NCBI RefSeq assembly: GCF_001435195.1
Contig: NZ_AZFQ01000050.1
Coordinates: forward strand, 1 to 64,000
Source: Liquorilactobacillus satsumensis DSM 16230 = JCM 12392
GTDB taxonomy: Bacteria; Bacillota; Bacilli; Lactobacillales; Lactobacillaceae
Direction: 5' to 3'
DNA: 64,000 nucleotides
The notes under the pieces are model-generated. The model was not told the DNA's origin. It ran no database searches and saw nothing but the letters and a program-made list of their open reading frames with translations. Shown here piece by piece: positions 16,625-25,674 of the stretch (its first letter is position 1; each line of letters begins with the position of its first letter). Position numbers and translations under genes: made by a program.

Positions 16625-16845
16625 TTTAACCTAATGCAGTTATCATCGAAAGGGGCTTTTATGGTAGTATTACAAAATAGGAGCTACATTAATGAAGCAA
16701 GCTTGAGTGACAGCGCGTGAATAGCCACATTCCAAGTGATTGTTGAAAAGAGTTAAAATACATTACAGTAGACTAAAATAAGCAGCTGGCCAAAAAATAT
16801 GTTTTGACGCAGTCCCAGTTGTGAAAGGAACGGTTAAGGTAACTA

Positions 16846-17874
16846 ATGAATAAATATGTTATTTCTATGTACGATAAGGGTCAAAATGAGGCAGGACCTA
16901 AAGCAAAAGTTGATGTAGTTCGCTTCTTGCAAAATGATGGCTTTACCGGAATTGAATTCTATTTTAATGGAAGACGTAAGGCAGAATTAATGAGTATTAT
17001 TCAGACGTTATGGGATATTCCACACCGTTTGCGTCCACTTCCACTAGAGGTTGTCTTATTTCAATATCCAGCTTTTAATGAACGTACAAATAAGAAAATT
17101 GTGACGCAGGTTAGAAAACAAGCGAATAGCAAATTATTTTATTTGCTGCATGACGTTGAAGCATTACGGTTGCGTAGAAATGATAAGCTATTTTTGCAAA
17201 AAGAAATTAATTTTTTTAATCAAAGTGACGGATTAATTGTACATAATGATAAGATGCTGGGATGGTTAAAAGAAAATGGAGTAGTCAAACCAATGGTCAG
17301 CCTTCAGCTTTTTGATTATGATAACCCGCAACCGTTGCTTGAAGGACGCCCTTTTGACAGAAGTATGTGCTTTGCTGGTAATTTAGGGAAAGCGAGTTTT
17401 TTGAATAAATTACAGCTTAATCATAGTTTGGAATTATTCGGTCCAAATCAGCAGGCTAGCTACCAGCAAAATATTCATTACTGTGGTTCGTATTCACCTG
17501 AAGTACTACCGCAGAAGTTAACGCAAAATTTTGGTTTGATTTGGGATGGTTCCAGTCTGGAAAAATGTGATGGCGTGTTCGGAGAATATCTAAGGTATAA
17601 TGATCCGCACAAAGCTTCTTTGTATCTTAGCTCAGGGTTACCTGTTATTATTTGGAAAGAAGCTGCCTTAGCTGAGTTTGTGCGCCGGCACGGCCTTGGA
17701 CTTGTGATTTCAAATCTGCATGAATTGGATGCGAGCTTGGAGGCTGTTTCCCAAGATGAGTATCAAAGATTGTGTGCAAATGTGCGTAAGATTGCACAAA
17801 AATTACGTACGGGTCAATTCATCCGACAAGCTTGGCATGAACTGATGAGCAAAGAACAGGAGAATAAAAAATGA
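16846..17874 (+). CDS. Gtf3/galactofuranosyltransferase-like glycosyltransferase
   Basis: A 342-residue glycosyltransferase resembling the Gtf3-like, beta-1,6-galactofuranosyltransferase-like group. It has KLFYLLHDVEALRL near residue 100, DGLIVHND near 127, MCFAGNLGKASFL near 180 and a C-terminal FGLIWDGSSLEKCDGVFGEYLRYNDPHKASLYLSSGLPVI block. Such enzymes extend glycans on surface glycoproteins or polysaccharides from nucleotide sugars. The donor sugar cannot be read. The stop overlaps the next start by 4 bases (ATGA), so the two genes are coupled. Confidence 0.72.
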   Translation: MNKYVISMYDKGQNEAGPKAKVDVVRFLQNDGFTGIEFYFNGRRKAELMSIIQTLWDIPHRLRPLPLEVVLFQYPAFNERTNKKIVTQVRKQANSKLFYLLHDVEALRLRRNDKLFLQKEINFFNQSDGLIVHNDKMLGWLKENGVVKPMVSLQLFDYDNPQPLLEGRPFDRSMCFAGNLGKASFLNKLQLNHSLELFGPNQQASYQQNIHYCGSYSPEVLPQKLTQNFGLIWDGSSLEKCDGVFGEYLRYNDPHKASLYLSSGLPVIIWKEAALAEFVRRHGLGLVISNLHELDASLEAVSQDEYQRLCANVRKIAQKLRTGQFIRQAWHELMSKEQENKK

Positions 17875-18650
17875 TACCCAAAAAAATCCATTATTGCTGG
17901 TTTGGTGGCGGGCAATTGCCTGAACAATACCAAGAGTATCTTGCGGGGTGGCAGCGACTTTGCCCCGACTATGAAATTATTTGTTGGAACGAAAAAAACT
18001 ATGACGTTAATAAAAATAAATATATGGCACAAGCATCTCAGCAGCAAAAATGGAGCTTTGTTTCTGATTATGCCGGTTTTGATGTAGTGTACGAGTATGG
18101 CGGTATTTATCTTGATACCGATGTTGAGTTAGTTAAAAATCTGGATGAGTTGCTAGACCAGCAGGCTTTTTTTGGGATGGAGTCGAACGAAGAAGGAATC
18201 GCAGTTGCGCCGGGATTGGGATTTGGCGCCGAAAAAGGCAATCCGATCATTGGTGGTCTAAGGGATATGTATGAGGGACTTAGTTTTATCAAGGATAATG
18301 GTGAACTTAATATTGTTGCAATTCCGGTCTATGCAACTCAATATCTGGCACAACGCGGATTTCAAAAAACTGATAGACTGCAAAACGTGGCGGGGGCAAC
18401 AATTTATCCGACTGATTATTTTGCTCCGCTTGATTTTTTGACGGGAGAAGTTAAGTTGACGGCAAATACGTATAGTATTCACCATTACAGCGCATTATGG
18501 CAGGATGAAAGAAGTCGGCGTCATACGCAAATTATCCGGAAGGTGAACCAGCGTTTAGGAAAAAAATGGGGGATGAAGGTTAATTGGTTTTTACGAGCAG
18601 GTTGGGGAATCTGGCGCCGCTTACGAGCATTGATTTCTCACCAGTCTTGA
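17871..18650 (+). CDS. GT32-type glycosyltransferase (DXD sugar-binding)
   Basis: A 259-residue cytoplasmic glycosyltransferase with the Gly_transf_sug pattern. It opens with IPKKIHYCWFGGG, then WSFVSDYAGFDVVYEYGGIYLDTDVELVKNLD, where DTD is the metal/nucleotide-sugar DXD motif near residue 82. The C-terminus has IHHYSALW. Homologues sit in capsule, exopolysaccharide and glycoprotein clusters. It overlaps the upstream glycosyltransferase, and a GT2 gene follows after 62 bases. Confidence 0.85.
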   Translation: MIPKKIHYCWFGGGQLPEQYQEYLAGWQRLCPDYEIICWNEKNYDVNKNKYMAQASQQQKWSFVSDYAGFDVVYEYGGIYLDTDVELVKNLDELLDQQAFFGMESNEEGIAVAPGLGFGAEKGNPIIGGLRDMYEGLSFIKDNGELNIVAIPVYATQYLAQRGFQKTDRLQNVAGATIYPTDYFAPLDFLTGEVKLTANTYSIHHYSALWQDERSRRHTQIIRKVNQRLGKKWGMKVNWFLRAGWGIWRRLRALISHQS

Positions 18651-18712
18651 CCATTTTTGAGCGCTAATACCGAATTGAACAGACTAGGTACGAAAGAAAA
18701 AGAGAGATAATA

Positions 18713-19666
18713 ATGATGACAAAAATTAGTGTAGTTGTTCCAGTCTATAATGTGGCTGAATATTTACAGCGTTGCATTGAGAGTTTACGTAAACAAACAA
18801 TGACTGCTTTTGAAATTATTCTAGTTGATGACGGAAGTACGGATTCGTCTGGCAGTATTTGTCAAAGCTACTCACAAAAGTATCCACAGTTAATTAAGTA
18901 CTATAAAAAGAAAAATGGCGGGTTATCTGATGCCCGCAATTACGGAATGCAGTTTGCAACAGGACAATACTTACTGTTCATTGATTCTGACGATTATGTA
19001 GAACCGCAGATGCTGGCAAACATGTATCAGCAGAGCGCTCAGGGGACAAAAAAAATCGTTGAATGCAACTTTGTTTGGGAAAATGGTGCTCAGCGCAAAC
19101 CGGATCAGGCGGTTGTCTACGATTCGATTGCAACTTATCTGGTTAAGGGACGAGTGGTTGCCTGGAATAAGCTGTATCGCAGAGATTGGTTGACTGAGAT
19201 TGGAGTTACTTTCCCAGTTGGTAAGCTGTATGAAGACCAAGCATTTTTCTTTAAGACTGCTGCATTTTTGAATAATGTGACAGAAATTGCAGTTGATCGA
19301 AACTGTGAGGTCCATTATGTCCAGCGAGCTTCCTCAATTTCATATGCTCAAAATACTAAAGTTGCGGACATTTTTTGGATTTATCAGGACATTTTGAATT
19401 TTTATCATACACGAGGTTGTTATTCTGAGTATGCACAAGAACTCGAATATCGTTTCTGTCGTAATTTATTTGGGAATGTGCTGATCCGCAAGGTACGAAA
19501 GATTAAGAATAAAGAATTAAAAAAGCAGTTATTAGATCAAATTTGGGAATGGACCCAAAAATGGTTTCCGCATTGGAAAAAAAATCGATATCTGCTTGAA
19601 AAAAATAAAGTTAATTACTATTTAAGAAGCCTGAACAAACTGAATTATCGCTTCTTTTATCTGTGA
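18713..19666 (+). CDS. Family 2 glycosyltransferase
   Basis: A 317-residue GT-A enzyme. It has ISVVVPVYNVAEYLQRCIESL, LVDDGSTDSSG and the DXD-type LLFIDSDDYVEP near residue 90, then a Lys/Arg-rich C-terminal part (KVRKIKNKELKKQL) likely to contact membrane. It is EpsJ-like in layout. Either of two adjacent ATG codons (18713, 18716) could be the start; the upstream site AGAGAGA is weak. It is last of a three-gene glycosyltransferase run. Confidence 0.88.
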   Translation: MMTKISVVVPVYNVAEYLQRCIESLRKQTMTAFEIILVDDGSTDSSGSICQSYSQKYPQLIKYYKKKNGGLSDARNYGMQFATGQYLLFIDSDDYVEPQMLANMYQQSAQGTKKIVECNFVWENGAQRKPDQAVVYDSIATYLVKGRVVAWNKLYRRDWLTEIGVTFPVGKLYEDQAFFFKTAAFLNNVTEIAVDRNCEVHYVQRASSISYAQNTKVADIFWIYQDILNFYHTRGCYSEYAQELEYRFCRNLFGNVLIRKVRKIKNKELKKQLLDQIWEWTQKWFPHWKKNRYLLEKNKVNYYLRSLNKLNYRFFYL

Positions 19667-19670
19667 TAAA

Positions 19671-19693
19671 AAAACTGAACTTGTTGCAGTTTT
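19671..19693 (+). terminator. Weak terminator after the glycosyltransferases
   Basis: AAAACTG and CAGTTTT form a 7-bp hairpin with a 9-base loop 5 bases after the GT2 stop. The T-run is only four long, so termination may be partial. Confidence 0.4.
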
Positions 19694-19753
19694 GAGATCT
19701 ATAAAATTTTGGTTTTCATTTGTGCGGAAATCAGAGTGTGTGGAGGGGTTTCA

Positions 19754-20800
19754 ATGTTCTTGGCCATTAGAGAGATGAAACATGATAAAGTTCGTTATGG
19801 GTTGGTTATTAGCTTGATTTTTTTGGTGAGCTACTTAGTATTTATTTTGACTGGCCTGGCTACTGGACTTTCTGATCTGAACAAGTCTGCCATTGAGCAG
19901 TGGAATGCCGCAGAAATTGTTCTTGATAAAGACGCTCAAGGAAGGTTGCCGCAATCGTATCTTAGTGCGCACGATCTGCGCCAGATTGGCAAAAAAGGTG
20001 CACAGCTTGCGCAATTTTCAACGCTTGTTAAAAGTCATAATTATAAGGAAAATGCACAATTATTGGCAATTAAACGGCAAGAATTTATTTACAAAAAACT
20101 GCCTTTGCAGGAAGGAAAAAAATTTGGTGCTGCTCGAACTGTGGTTGTTTCTGCTAAATTCAAGCAAGACGGTTTCAAATTGGGAGATTCTTTAACAATT
20201 CCAAATTCCAAAGTGCACTTGAAGATTGTCGGTTTCATCACGGCATCTTCGTTGAATGTTGCTCCAGTGATGTACACCTCATTTGAAACGCTGAAAGAAG
20301 TCACCAAAACTAGGAGTATTAACGGTGTGGTCTTTCAACATTCCGGAGATAAGCATTTAAAATTGAAGGACAGTCGAAGATACTCAATTGCGCAGTTTAT
20401 AGAGCAATTGCCCGGATATAGTGCACAACAGTTAACCTTTAATTTTATGATTGGTTTTTTGTTTGTGATTATTTTAATTGTAATTTCAATTTTTTTATAT
20501 ATTTTAACGCTGCAAAAGCTGCCAAATTTTGGTGTGATGAAGGCACAAGGAATTCCTACCGGTTTTTTGATTCGGAATACACTTGTTCAAACATTGCTAA
20601 TGTCCATCTTGGGGGTTGCAGTTGCACTTGGATTAGCGTTCGTGACCGCGCTGATACTACCGACACAAGTGCCCATTAAATTAGACTGGAATGAAATTGG
20701 AATTGCGGGCATGGGTATCATTGTAATGTCTTTGGCAGGGGCGCTAATCCCAATTCGGCAAATAATCAAGGTTGATCCGATACAGATGATTGGAGGTTGA
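19754..20800 (+). CDS. HrtB-like ABC permease (FtsX/MacB fold)
   Basis: A 348-residue permease. One N-terminal helix (about residues 16-40) is followed by an extracellular domain of about 190 residues and three C-terminal helices beginning FNFMIGFLFVIILIVISIFLYIL, ending in IIKVDPIQMIGG. This layout is that of HrtB-type exporters, used for haem tolerance in related bacteria. The start is at MFLAIREMK after GGAGGGG. The stop is 7 bases from the ATPase start. Substrate is not shown by sequence; no haem-sensing regulator gene is adjacent. Confidence 0.75.
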   Translation: MFLAIREMKHDKVRYGLVISLIFLVSYLVFILTGLATGLSDLNKSAIEQWNAAEIVLDKDAQGRLPQSYLSAHDLRQIGKKGAQLAQFSTLVKSHNYKENAQLLAIKRQEFIYKKLPLQEGKKFGAARTVVVSAKFKQDGFKLGDSLTIPNSKVHLKIVGFITASSLNVAPVMYTSFETLKEVTKTRSINGVVFQHSGDKHLKLKDSRRYSIAQFIEQLPGYSAQQLTFNFMIGFLFVIILIVISIFLYILTLQKLPNFGVMKAQGIPTGFLIRNTLVQTLLMSILGVAVALGLAFVTALILPTQVPIKLDWNEIGIAGMGIIVMSLAGALIPIRQIIKVDPIQMIGG

Positions 20801-20807
20801 TGCACGG

Positions 20808-21476
20808 ATGCAGGGATTAAAATTAAGTGCGGTGAGCAAGTTCTATGGTACAGGCACTGGTAAAACGATCGCGCTGGAACAAGCAAATTTTGAAGTTGGC
20901 AAAGGAGAGTTAGTGCTTGTTGTGGGGCCTTCAGGTTCTGGTAAAACGACTTTTTTGACAATTGCGGGGGGACTTCAAACTCCCAGTAAAGGCAAGGTAA
21001 TGATTAATGGTCGGGATACTGCCACATTAACTGCAAAGGAACGCACAAAATTACGACTAACGACAATTGGATTTGTGCTGCAATCCTATAATTTGGTGCC
21101 TTTTTTAACAGTTGAAGAGCAATTCGAGCTGGTGACGAAGGTTAAAGGACACAATCTTGCACCTGCAAGGTTTAATAAATTACTGAATGATTTGGGTTTA
21201 AAGCAATTACTGCGCAAATATCCCAGCGAGTTGTCGGGAGGACAGCAACAACGAGTTGCGCTTGCTCGGGCCTTATTTGCCGATCCTGAATATGTGCTGG
21301 CAGATGAGCCAACAGCAGCACTGGATACGGAACGTACATTGCAAATCATTAAACTATTAAAAAAATTGGCACATGAGAATCAGAAAACGATTATTGTGGT
21401 TACCCATGATCTGCGCTTAGAAGCAGTGGCAGATCAAGTCTATCAGATAATAGACGGCAAACTTTCAAAGCAGTAA
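20808..21476 (+). CDS. HrtA/LolD-type ABC ATPase
   Basis: A 222-residue ATPase. Walker A is GPSGSGKTT near residue 38, the signature LSGGQQQR near 139 and Walker B YVLADEPTAALD near 158, with IIVVTHD after. The ATG at 20808 is preferred, with GGAGG at 20792-20796 inside the permease's last codons; a TTG further upstream is less likely. It powers the HrtB-like permease. Confidence 0.85.
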   Translation: MQGLKLSAVSKFYGTGTGKTIALEQANFEVGKGELVLVVGPSGSGKTTFLTIAGGLQTPSKGKVMINGRDTATLTAKERTKLRLTTIGFVLQSYNLVPFLTVEEQFELVTKVKGHNLAPARFNKLLNDLGLKQLLRKYPSELSGGQQQRVALARALFADPEYVLADEPTAALDTERTLQIIKLLKKLAHENQKTIIVVTHDLRLEAVADQVYQIIDGKLSKQ

Positions 21477-21525
21477 CACTGATTGTTAGAAAAAAAGCAA
21501 CCAGTTTAACTAGGAGGTAGCGCAG

Positions 21526-22506
21526 ATGTGTACGAGTATTTTCCAAATCAGTATAGATGGTAGCCATGTGTTATCACGAACAATGGATTGGCACGCGTTG
21601 GTTGCCGGTCCTGTTTTTGTGCCACGTGGGTTTCGCTGGCATTCGTCATTCGACGGGGCATCCTATGTGAATCGGTTTGCAATCATTGGAACAGGGCGGC
21701 AACGGACCGCGGAGATTGATATTTCTGACGGAGTTAATGAGTGTGGCCTCAGCGTTCAGAAGTTGACATTTAAGCACGGGACACATTTGCTTTCCGAGGC
21801 TTCTAATGCCTATACTTGTCTAGCTCCTTTCGAACTGCCATGTTATTTGTTAGCTAACTATCGCTCAGTGGCTGAAATTGAAGACCACTTGCCTGAGATC
21901 CGCTTGTTAAGTGGGGAAAATGCACGGGAAAATTATGGTTACCCTGAATTGCACTATGTTGTGGCTGACCGTAGCGGCAGAGTGGTAATTATTGAACCGA
22001 CAACACAACCGCTACAAATCATTGACAATCCGCTTGGAGTAGTGACAAATGCATATGACTTTCAAAAGCAATTATCTAAATTAAAAGATTATCTGAATTT
22101 TACTCCAGAATTTAGTGCTGGGAAACAACTTAAAAATGTTGCCAAGGTAAGTACTGGAAGTTTTGCAGGTAAAAAGGTACCTTCGAGTTCGTATACACCG
22201 AGTGGGCGTTTCATTCGTGCTGCGTATTACAAAGAAAGAGCTGATCAGCCACAAAACGAGCGGGAGAATGTGAGCAGCAGTTTTCAATTACTAAATAGCG
22301 TAAGTGTTCCTAAGAGTAGTGCCTATCAAAAGACCTACTCAGTTTATCGGGCAGCTTATTGTTTAGAGTCACTCCAATATTACTTTGAACCTGCTGCACG
22401 TTTAGGGCTTGTACGGCTGCAGTTGACTTCAGAAATGCTCACTTTTAAGCAGGCGCATTTTTTCAGTGTTAAAAATGAACTCAATGCGGTCACGTTAAAA
22501 ATGTAA
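21526..22506 (+). CDS. Choloylglycine hydrolase family Ntn amidohydrolase
   Basis: A 326-residue Ntn-hydrolase of the bile salt hydrolase/penicillin V acylase family. Cys2 directly follows the initiator Met and would be the nucleophile. Arg18, Asp21, Asn175 (VVTNAYDF) and Arg228 (SGRFIRAAY) fall exactly where bile salt hydrolases have catalytic residues; Asn71 (GVNECGLSV) is the oxyanion-hole Asn. No signal peptide is present, so it is cytoplasmic. It could deconjugate bile acids or cleave other N-acyl amides such as acyl-homoserine lactones or penicillin V; sequence alone does not say which. The start follows AGGAGG. Confidence 0.85.
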   Translation: MCTSIFQISIDGSHVLSRTMDWHALVAGPVFVPRGFRWHSSFDGASYVNRFAIIGTGRQRTAEIDISDGVNECGLSVQKLTFKHGTHLLSEASNAYTCLAPFELPCYLLANYRSVAEIEDHLPEIRLLSGENARENYGYPELHYVVADRSGRVVIIEPTTQPLQIIDNPLGVVTNAYDFQKQLSKLKDYLNFTPEFSAGKQLKNVAKVSTGSFAGKKVPSSSYTPSGRFIRAAYYKERADQPQNERENVSSSFQLLNSVSVPKSSAYQKTYSVYRAAYCLESLQYYFEPAARLGLVRLQLTSEMLTFKQAHFFSVKNELNAVTLKM

Positions 22507-22610
22507 CACGAAAGCCGATTGGCCTGAGAGAAAGTCGATTAGACAAAAGCTTCCTTAATTTAAGTACTCCTTGAAATTTATAATTAGCTGCAGTTAGATA
22601 ATCAGTTTAG

Positions 22611-22647
22611 GGCTGGGTCAAAAGTTAAATTTTGACGTGGCCTTTTT
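22611..22647 (+). terminator. Terminator hairpin of the TCAAAAGTTAAATTTTGA type
   Basis: GGCTGGGTCAAAA pairs with TTTTGACGTGGCC (with G-T pairs) across GTTAAA and is followed by TTTTT. It lies 104 bases after the amidohydrolase gene and shares its loop region with the terminator at 61896. Confidence 0.75.
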
Positions 22648-22816
22648 AGTTATGCTGGATAAAGGTGATTCATAAATCAAAATTCTGCGATTAACTTCGA
22701 ATTATTAAGCGCAAAGGACACATAGTATTCATATTTTTGCGTTCACACTCAAGTTTTAGCAAATTATAACTATCCCTCTTTTTAGTGAAGTTGCTGGAAA
22801 TTGCTGCAGGATAAGG

Positions 22817-22881
22817 TTAAAAACTATTTTACATAAGACTTACAAAAAAATGTGTGATTCCTTACATTGACCCACTATACT
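22817..22881 (+). promoter_or_regulatory. Pho-box-like promoter of the phn operon
   Basis: Hexamers TTAAAA (22817), TTTACA (22828), CTTACA (22839) and CTTACA (22861) start at 11 or 22 base steps, the periodicity of PhoP boxes (TTAACA-like direct repeats). A -10 TATACT is at 22876-22881 with no consensus -35, as expected of an activator-dependent promoter. PhoP control under phosphate limitation is inferred. Confidence 0.5.
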
Positions 22882-23118
22882 GGGGTAGTCGTGCGAAATA
22901 GTGATCGTTTGTCTGGCAGTCTTGGGACTGCTTTTCAGATAAAAACCTGCTTTAAGTAAGGAGTTGCTTGAAGATTTCAGGTCAAATGTGGCAGCTTTTT
23001 TTGGGATTTTCAACTTTCGGGGGGAAGTATTCTGTTAGCAATTGGCTGATGAATAGGGTTTTTATCAGGGCATTATTTTGCACGATAAAATATGCAATTA
23101 TTTAGGGGGAGTAGCAAA
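22882..23118 (+). promoter_or_regulatory. Long leader of the phn operon
   Basis: About 230 bases lie between the -10 box and the phnD start. They include a small hairpin GCAGTC/GACTGC (22916-22931) followed by four T, and a GTTGC...GCAGC pairing followed by seven T near 23000. These could be attenuators. No reading frame with a ribosome binding site is seen until GGGGGAG before phnD. Confidence 0.35.
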
Positions 23119-24048
23119 ATGAAATTTTGGAGAAGATCCTTTGCTGTAATTTCAATGTTATTTTGTGCTTTTATACTGGCTGCTTGTGGCAAATCTTCCG
23201 CAAATGGAAGTACGTATGAACCGAAGGAATTAAAGATTCAATTTGTCCCTTCGTCAAATGCAACGACTATTGAAGCAAAGGCTAAACCGCTTGAAGGGTT
23301 ATTGAAAAAAGAACTAGGAATTCCAGTTAAGGTCAGTGTTTCAACTGATTACAATACAATTGTTGAAGCCATGGGTTCTAAAAAAGTTGATGTCGGCTTT
23401 TTACCGCCAGATGCCTATGTGCTTGCACATAAGCAATATGGATCCAAGGTATTATTACAAGCCGAACGTTTTGGTGTAAAAGAACCCAATGATCAATCAA
23501 CTAGCGAGATGGTTAACTTTTATCGTTCACAGATTTTGGTGCGTAAAAACAGTGGGATTACCAAATTATCAGATCTGAAGGGCAAAAAAATTGCAGTGCA
23601 GGACACAACTTCAACCGCTGGGTGGATTTTCCCAATTGTCTCGCTTTACAAGCAAGGGATTAATATTAACAAAGACAACATCAAAACGGTCCAAGTCAAA
23701 GGACATGACCAAGGGGTTTTAGCCGTGTATAACGGGAATGCTGATGCTGCTTTTGTTTTCCAAGGAGCACGTAAGATTGTTACCAAGGATGCACCAGATG
23801 TGATGGATAAAGTGGTACCTTTGTATACCACCGCTAAGATTCCTAATGATACTATCACCGTTCGTAAAGATCTGAGTGAAAAATGGCAAAAGAAACTCAA
23901 GCAAGCATTTAAAAATATTGCAAAATCAAAAGAGGGTCATGAAATCATTGCAAGCGTCTATTCGCACCAAGGTTACGCCGATTCTAAGGACAGTAACTTT
24001 GATATCATTCGCGAATATGATAAGATCGCGGAAAAATTAAATAAGTAA
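23119..24048 (+). CDS. phnD: Phosphonate/phosphite-type ABC binding lipoprotein (PhnD-like)
   Basis: A 309-residue lipoprotein with signal peptide and lipobox LAAC. It has the PhnD/PtxB-type fold: KIQFVPSSNATTIEAKAKPLEGLLKKELG, VDVGFLPPDAYVLAHKQ, GKKIAVQDTTSTAGWIFP and AAFVFQGARKI. The start MKFWRR follows GGGGGAG. It heads an operon with ATPase, two permeases and a nucleotidase. The ligand may be a phosphonate, phosphite or an organic phosphate ester; the nucleotidase neighbour points to the last (inference). Confidence 0.85.
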   Translation: MKFWRRSFAVISMLFCAFILAACGKSSANGSTYEPKELKIQFVPSSNATTIEAKAKPLEGLLKKELGIPVKVSVSTDYNTIVEAMGSKKVDVGFLPPDAYVLAHKQYGSKVLLQAERFGVKEPNDQSTSEMVNFYRSQILVRKNSGITKLSDLKGKKIAVQDTTSTAGWIFPIVSLYKQGININKDNIKTVQVKGHDQGVLAVYNGNADAAFVFQGARKIVTKDAPDVMDKVVPLYTTAKIPNDTITVRKDLSEKWQKKLKQAFKNIAKSKEGHEIIASVYSHQGYADSKDSNFDIIREYDKIAEKLNK

Positions 24049-24076
24049 TTATAATTTCAATTGTGAGTGAAATGAG

Positions 24077-24100
24077 GGTCATCTCTTGATGGCCTTTTTT
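24077..24100 (+). terminator. Intra-operon terminator between phnD and phnC
   Basis: GGTCATC-TCTT-GATGGCC makes a 7-bp stem with a 4-base loop followed by TTTTTT. It lies between the binding-protein gene and the rest of the operon, so it may set a high ratio of binding protein to membrane components. Confidence 0.7.
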
Positions 24101-24122
24101 GATAGAAGGGTGGAATTTTTTG

Positions 24123-24884
24123 ATGGTCAGCGAACAACCGGTAATTTCTTTTAGAAAGGTTTCTAAAATCTACCAGAATGGAACTGTCGGTTTGAAGGAT
24201 ATTGAATTGGACATTCAAGCCGGAGAGTTTGTGGTGATTGTGGGCCTTTCAGGAGCAGGTAAAAGCACATTACTGCGCACAATTAACAAAATGCATGAGA
24301 TTTCCAGTGGAGAGCTGCTCGTAAACGGAGTCTCACTCGCACCATTAAGAGGAAAAAAGCTACGTGCACTTAGACGCGAGATTGGCATGATTTTTCAGAA
24401 TTTTAATCTTGTTAAACGTGTTAGTGTCCAACGAAATGTTCTAAGCGGTCGCGTGGGTTACTATCCAACTTGGAAAAGTGTTCTGGGACTTTTTAATCCA
24501 GCAGATAAAAAAAGAGCGGTTGCAGCTTTGCAGCGTGTTAATTTAGCTGAAAAAATATATGCACGTGCGGACGAACTTTCAGGCGGGCAGCAACAGCGTG
24601 TAGCCGTAGCACGTGCTTTTATGCAGCAACCACGCATTATTCTTGCGGATGAACCGGTGGCATCATTAGATCCATTGACAACCACCGCTGTGATGGATGA
24701 TCTTAAAAATCTGAACCAGGAATTTAAAATTACGACAATTGTAAATTTGCATTCGGTTCCGCTAGCATTAAAGTATGCCGACCGGATTATTGGTTTGCGT
24801 GCAGGCAGGCTGGTCTATAATAAACCGATCGATCAAGTTGCCACCCAAGATTTTGCTGCTATTTATCAGGAAGAGGAGAAGTGA
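24123..24884 (+). CDS. phnC: Phosphonate-type ABC ATPase (PhnC-like)
   Basis: A 253-residue ATPase. Walker A is GLSGAGKST near residue 42, the signature LSGGQQQR near 150 and Walker [13 protein letters not shown] near 170. The insert [19 protein letters not shown] is typical of PhnC. The ATG at 24123 is chosen after AAGGGTGG; an in-frame TTG sits one codon earlier. The stop is one base before the phnE1 start codon. It powers the two PhnE-like permeases. Confidence 0.9.
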   Translation: MVSEQPVISFRKVSKIYQNGTVGLKDIELDIQAGEFVVIVGLSGAGKSTLLRTINKMHEISSGELLVNGVSLAPLRGKKLRALRREIGMIFQNFNLVKRVSVQRNVLSGRVGYYPTWKSVLGLFNPADKKRAVAALQRVNLAEKIYARADELSGGQQQRVAVARAFMQQPRIILADEPVASLDPLTTTAVMDDLKNLNQEFKITTIVNLHSVPLALKYADRIIGLRAGRLVYNKPIDQVATQDFAAIYQEEEK

Positions 24885-24885
24885 G

Positions 24886-25674
24886 ATGAATCAGGTACCT
24901 GAACGAACATTTATGCAAAAGTATCATCTCAAAGGGATCGGTTGGACAATTATCTTTATTCTCTTGCTGTTTCTTTCTTCAGTTATGACGGAAGTCAATT
25001 GGGGGGAATTTTTTAGTAACCTGGGACAATTCTTTGCTTTGTTAGGAAGAATGGCCAATCCTGATTGGCAATATACCAATATTGTTGTGCAACCCATTAT
25101 TGAGACAATTCAAATGGCACTTTTAGGAACTACACTTGGAACACTAGTAGCAGTTCCCTTCGCTTTTTTAGCGGCACGTAATTTGGTTAAGAGTCCACTG
25201 GTCCGCGGTGGAATTCGCTTTTTCCTTAATTTAGTTCGGACCTTGCCTGACCTGCTGCTGGCTGCTTTATTTGTTGCAATTGTTGGGATTGGACCAACTG
25301 CTGGAGTCTGGACGCTTGCAGTTTTTTCCTTTGGAATGATTTCAAAGCTTTTTTACGAAACAGTTGAAACAATTGATTCAGGTCCGATTGAGGCTTTGCA
25401 AGCGGCTGGTGCAAACCGGGTACAAATTATTGCTTTTGCAGTAGTGCCACAAGTAGTGAACAATTTTGTCAGCTATTTTCTCTACACATTTGAGATTAAT
25501 GTACGGGCCTCAACTGTCCTAGGGTACCTAGGCGCTGGGGGAATTGGTGTCTTTTTGCAAAGATCTTTATCTTCTTTTAGATATGATCAAACGGCAGTTA
25601 TTATTATCGCTATTTTGTTAGTTGTCGTTGTTATTGATGGTTTGAGTAATATTTTAAGGGAGAAGTTATTATGA
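24886..25674 (+). CDS. phnE: Phosphonate-type ABC permease 1 (PhnE-like)
   Basis: A 262-residue permease with about six helices. It has IVVQPIIETIQMALLGTTLGTLVAVPFAFLAARN and the EAA-type loop EALQAAGANRVQIIAFAVVPQV, ending with GYLGAGGIGVFLQRSL. An in-frame start 37 codons upstream would overlap phnC and lacks a site; ATG 24886 follows AAGAGGAGAAG. It overlaps the next permease by 4 bases (ATGA). Confidence 0.9.
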   Translation: MNQVPERTFMQKYHLKGIGWTIIFILLLFLSSVMTEVNWGEFFSNLGQFFALLGRMANPDWQYTNIVVQPIIETIQMALLGTTLGTLVAVPFAFLAARNLVKSPLVRGGIRFFLNLVRTLPDLLLAALFVAIVGIGPTAGVWTLAVFSFGMISKLFYETVETIDSGPIEALQAAGANRVQIIAFAVVPQVVNNFVSYFLYTFEINVRASTVLGYLGAGGIGVFLQRSLSSFRYDQTAVIIIAILLVVVVIDGLSNILREKLL

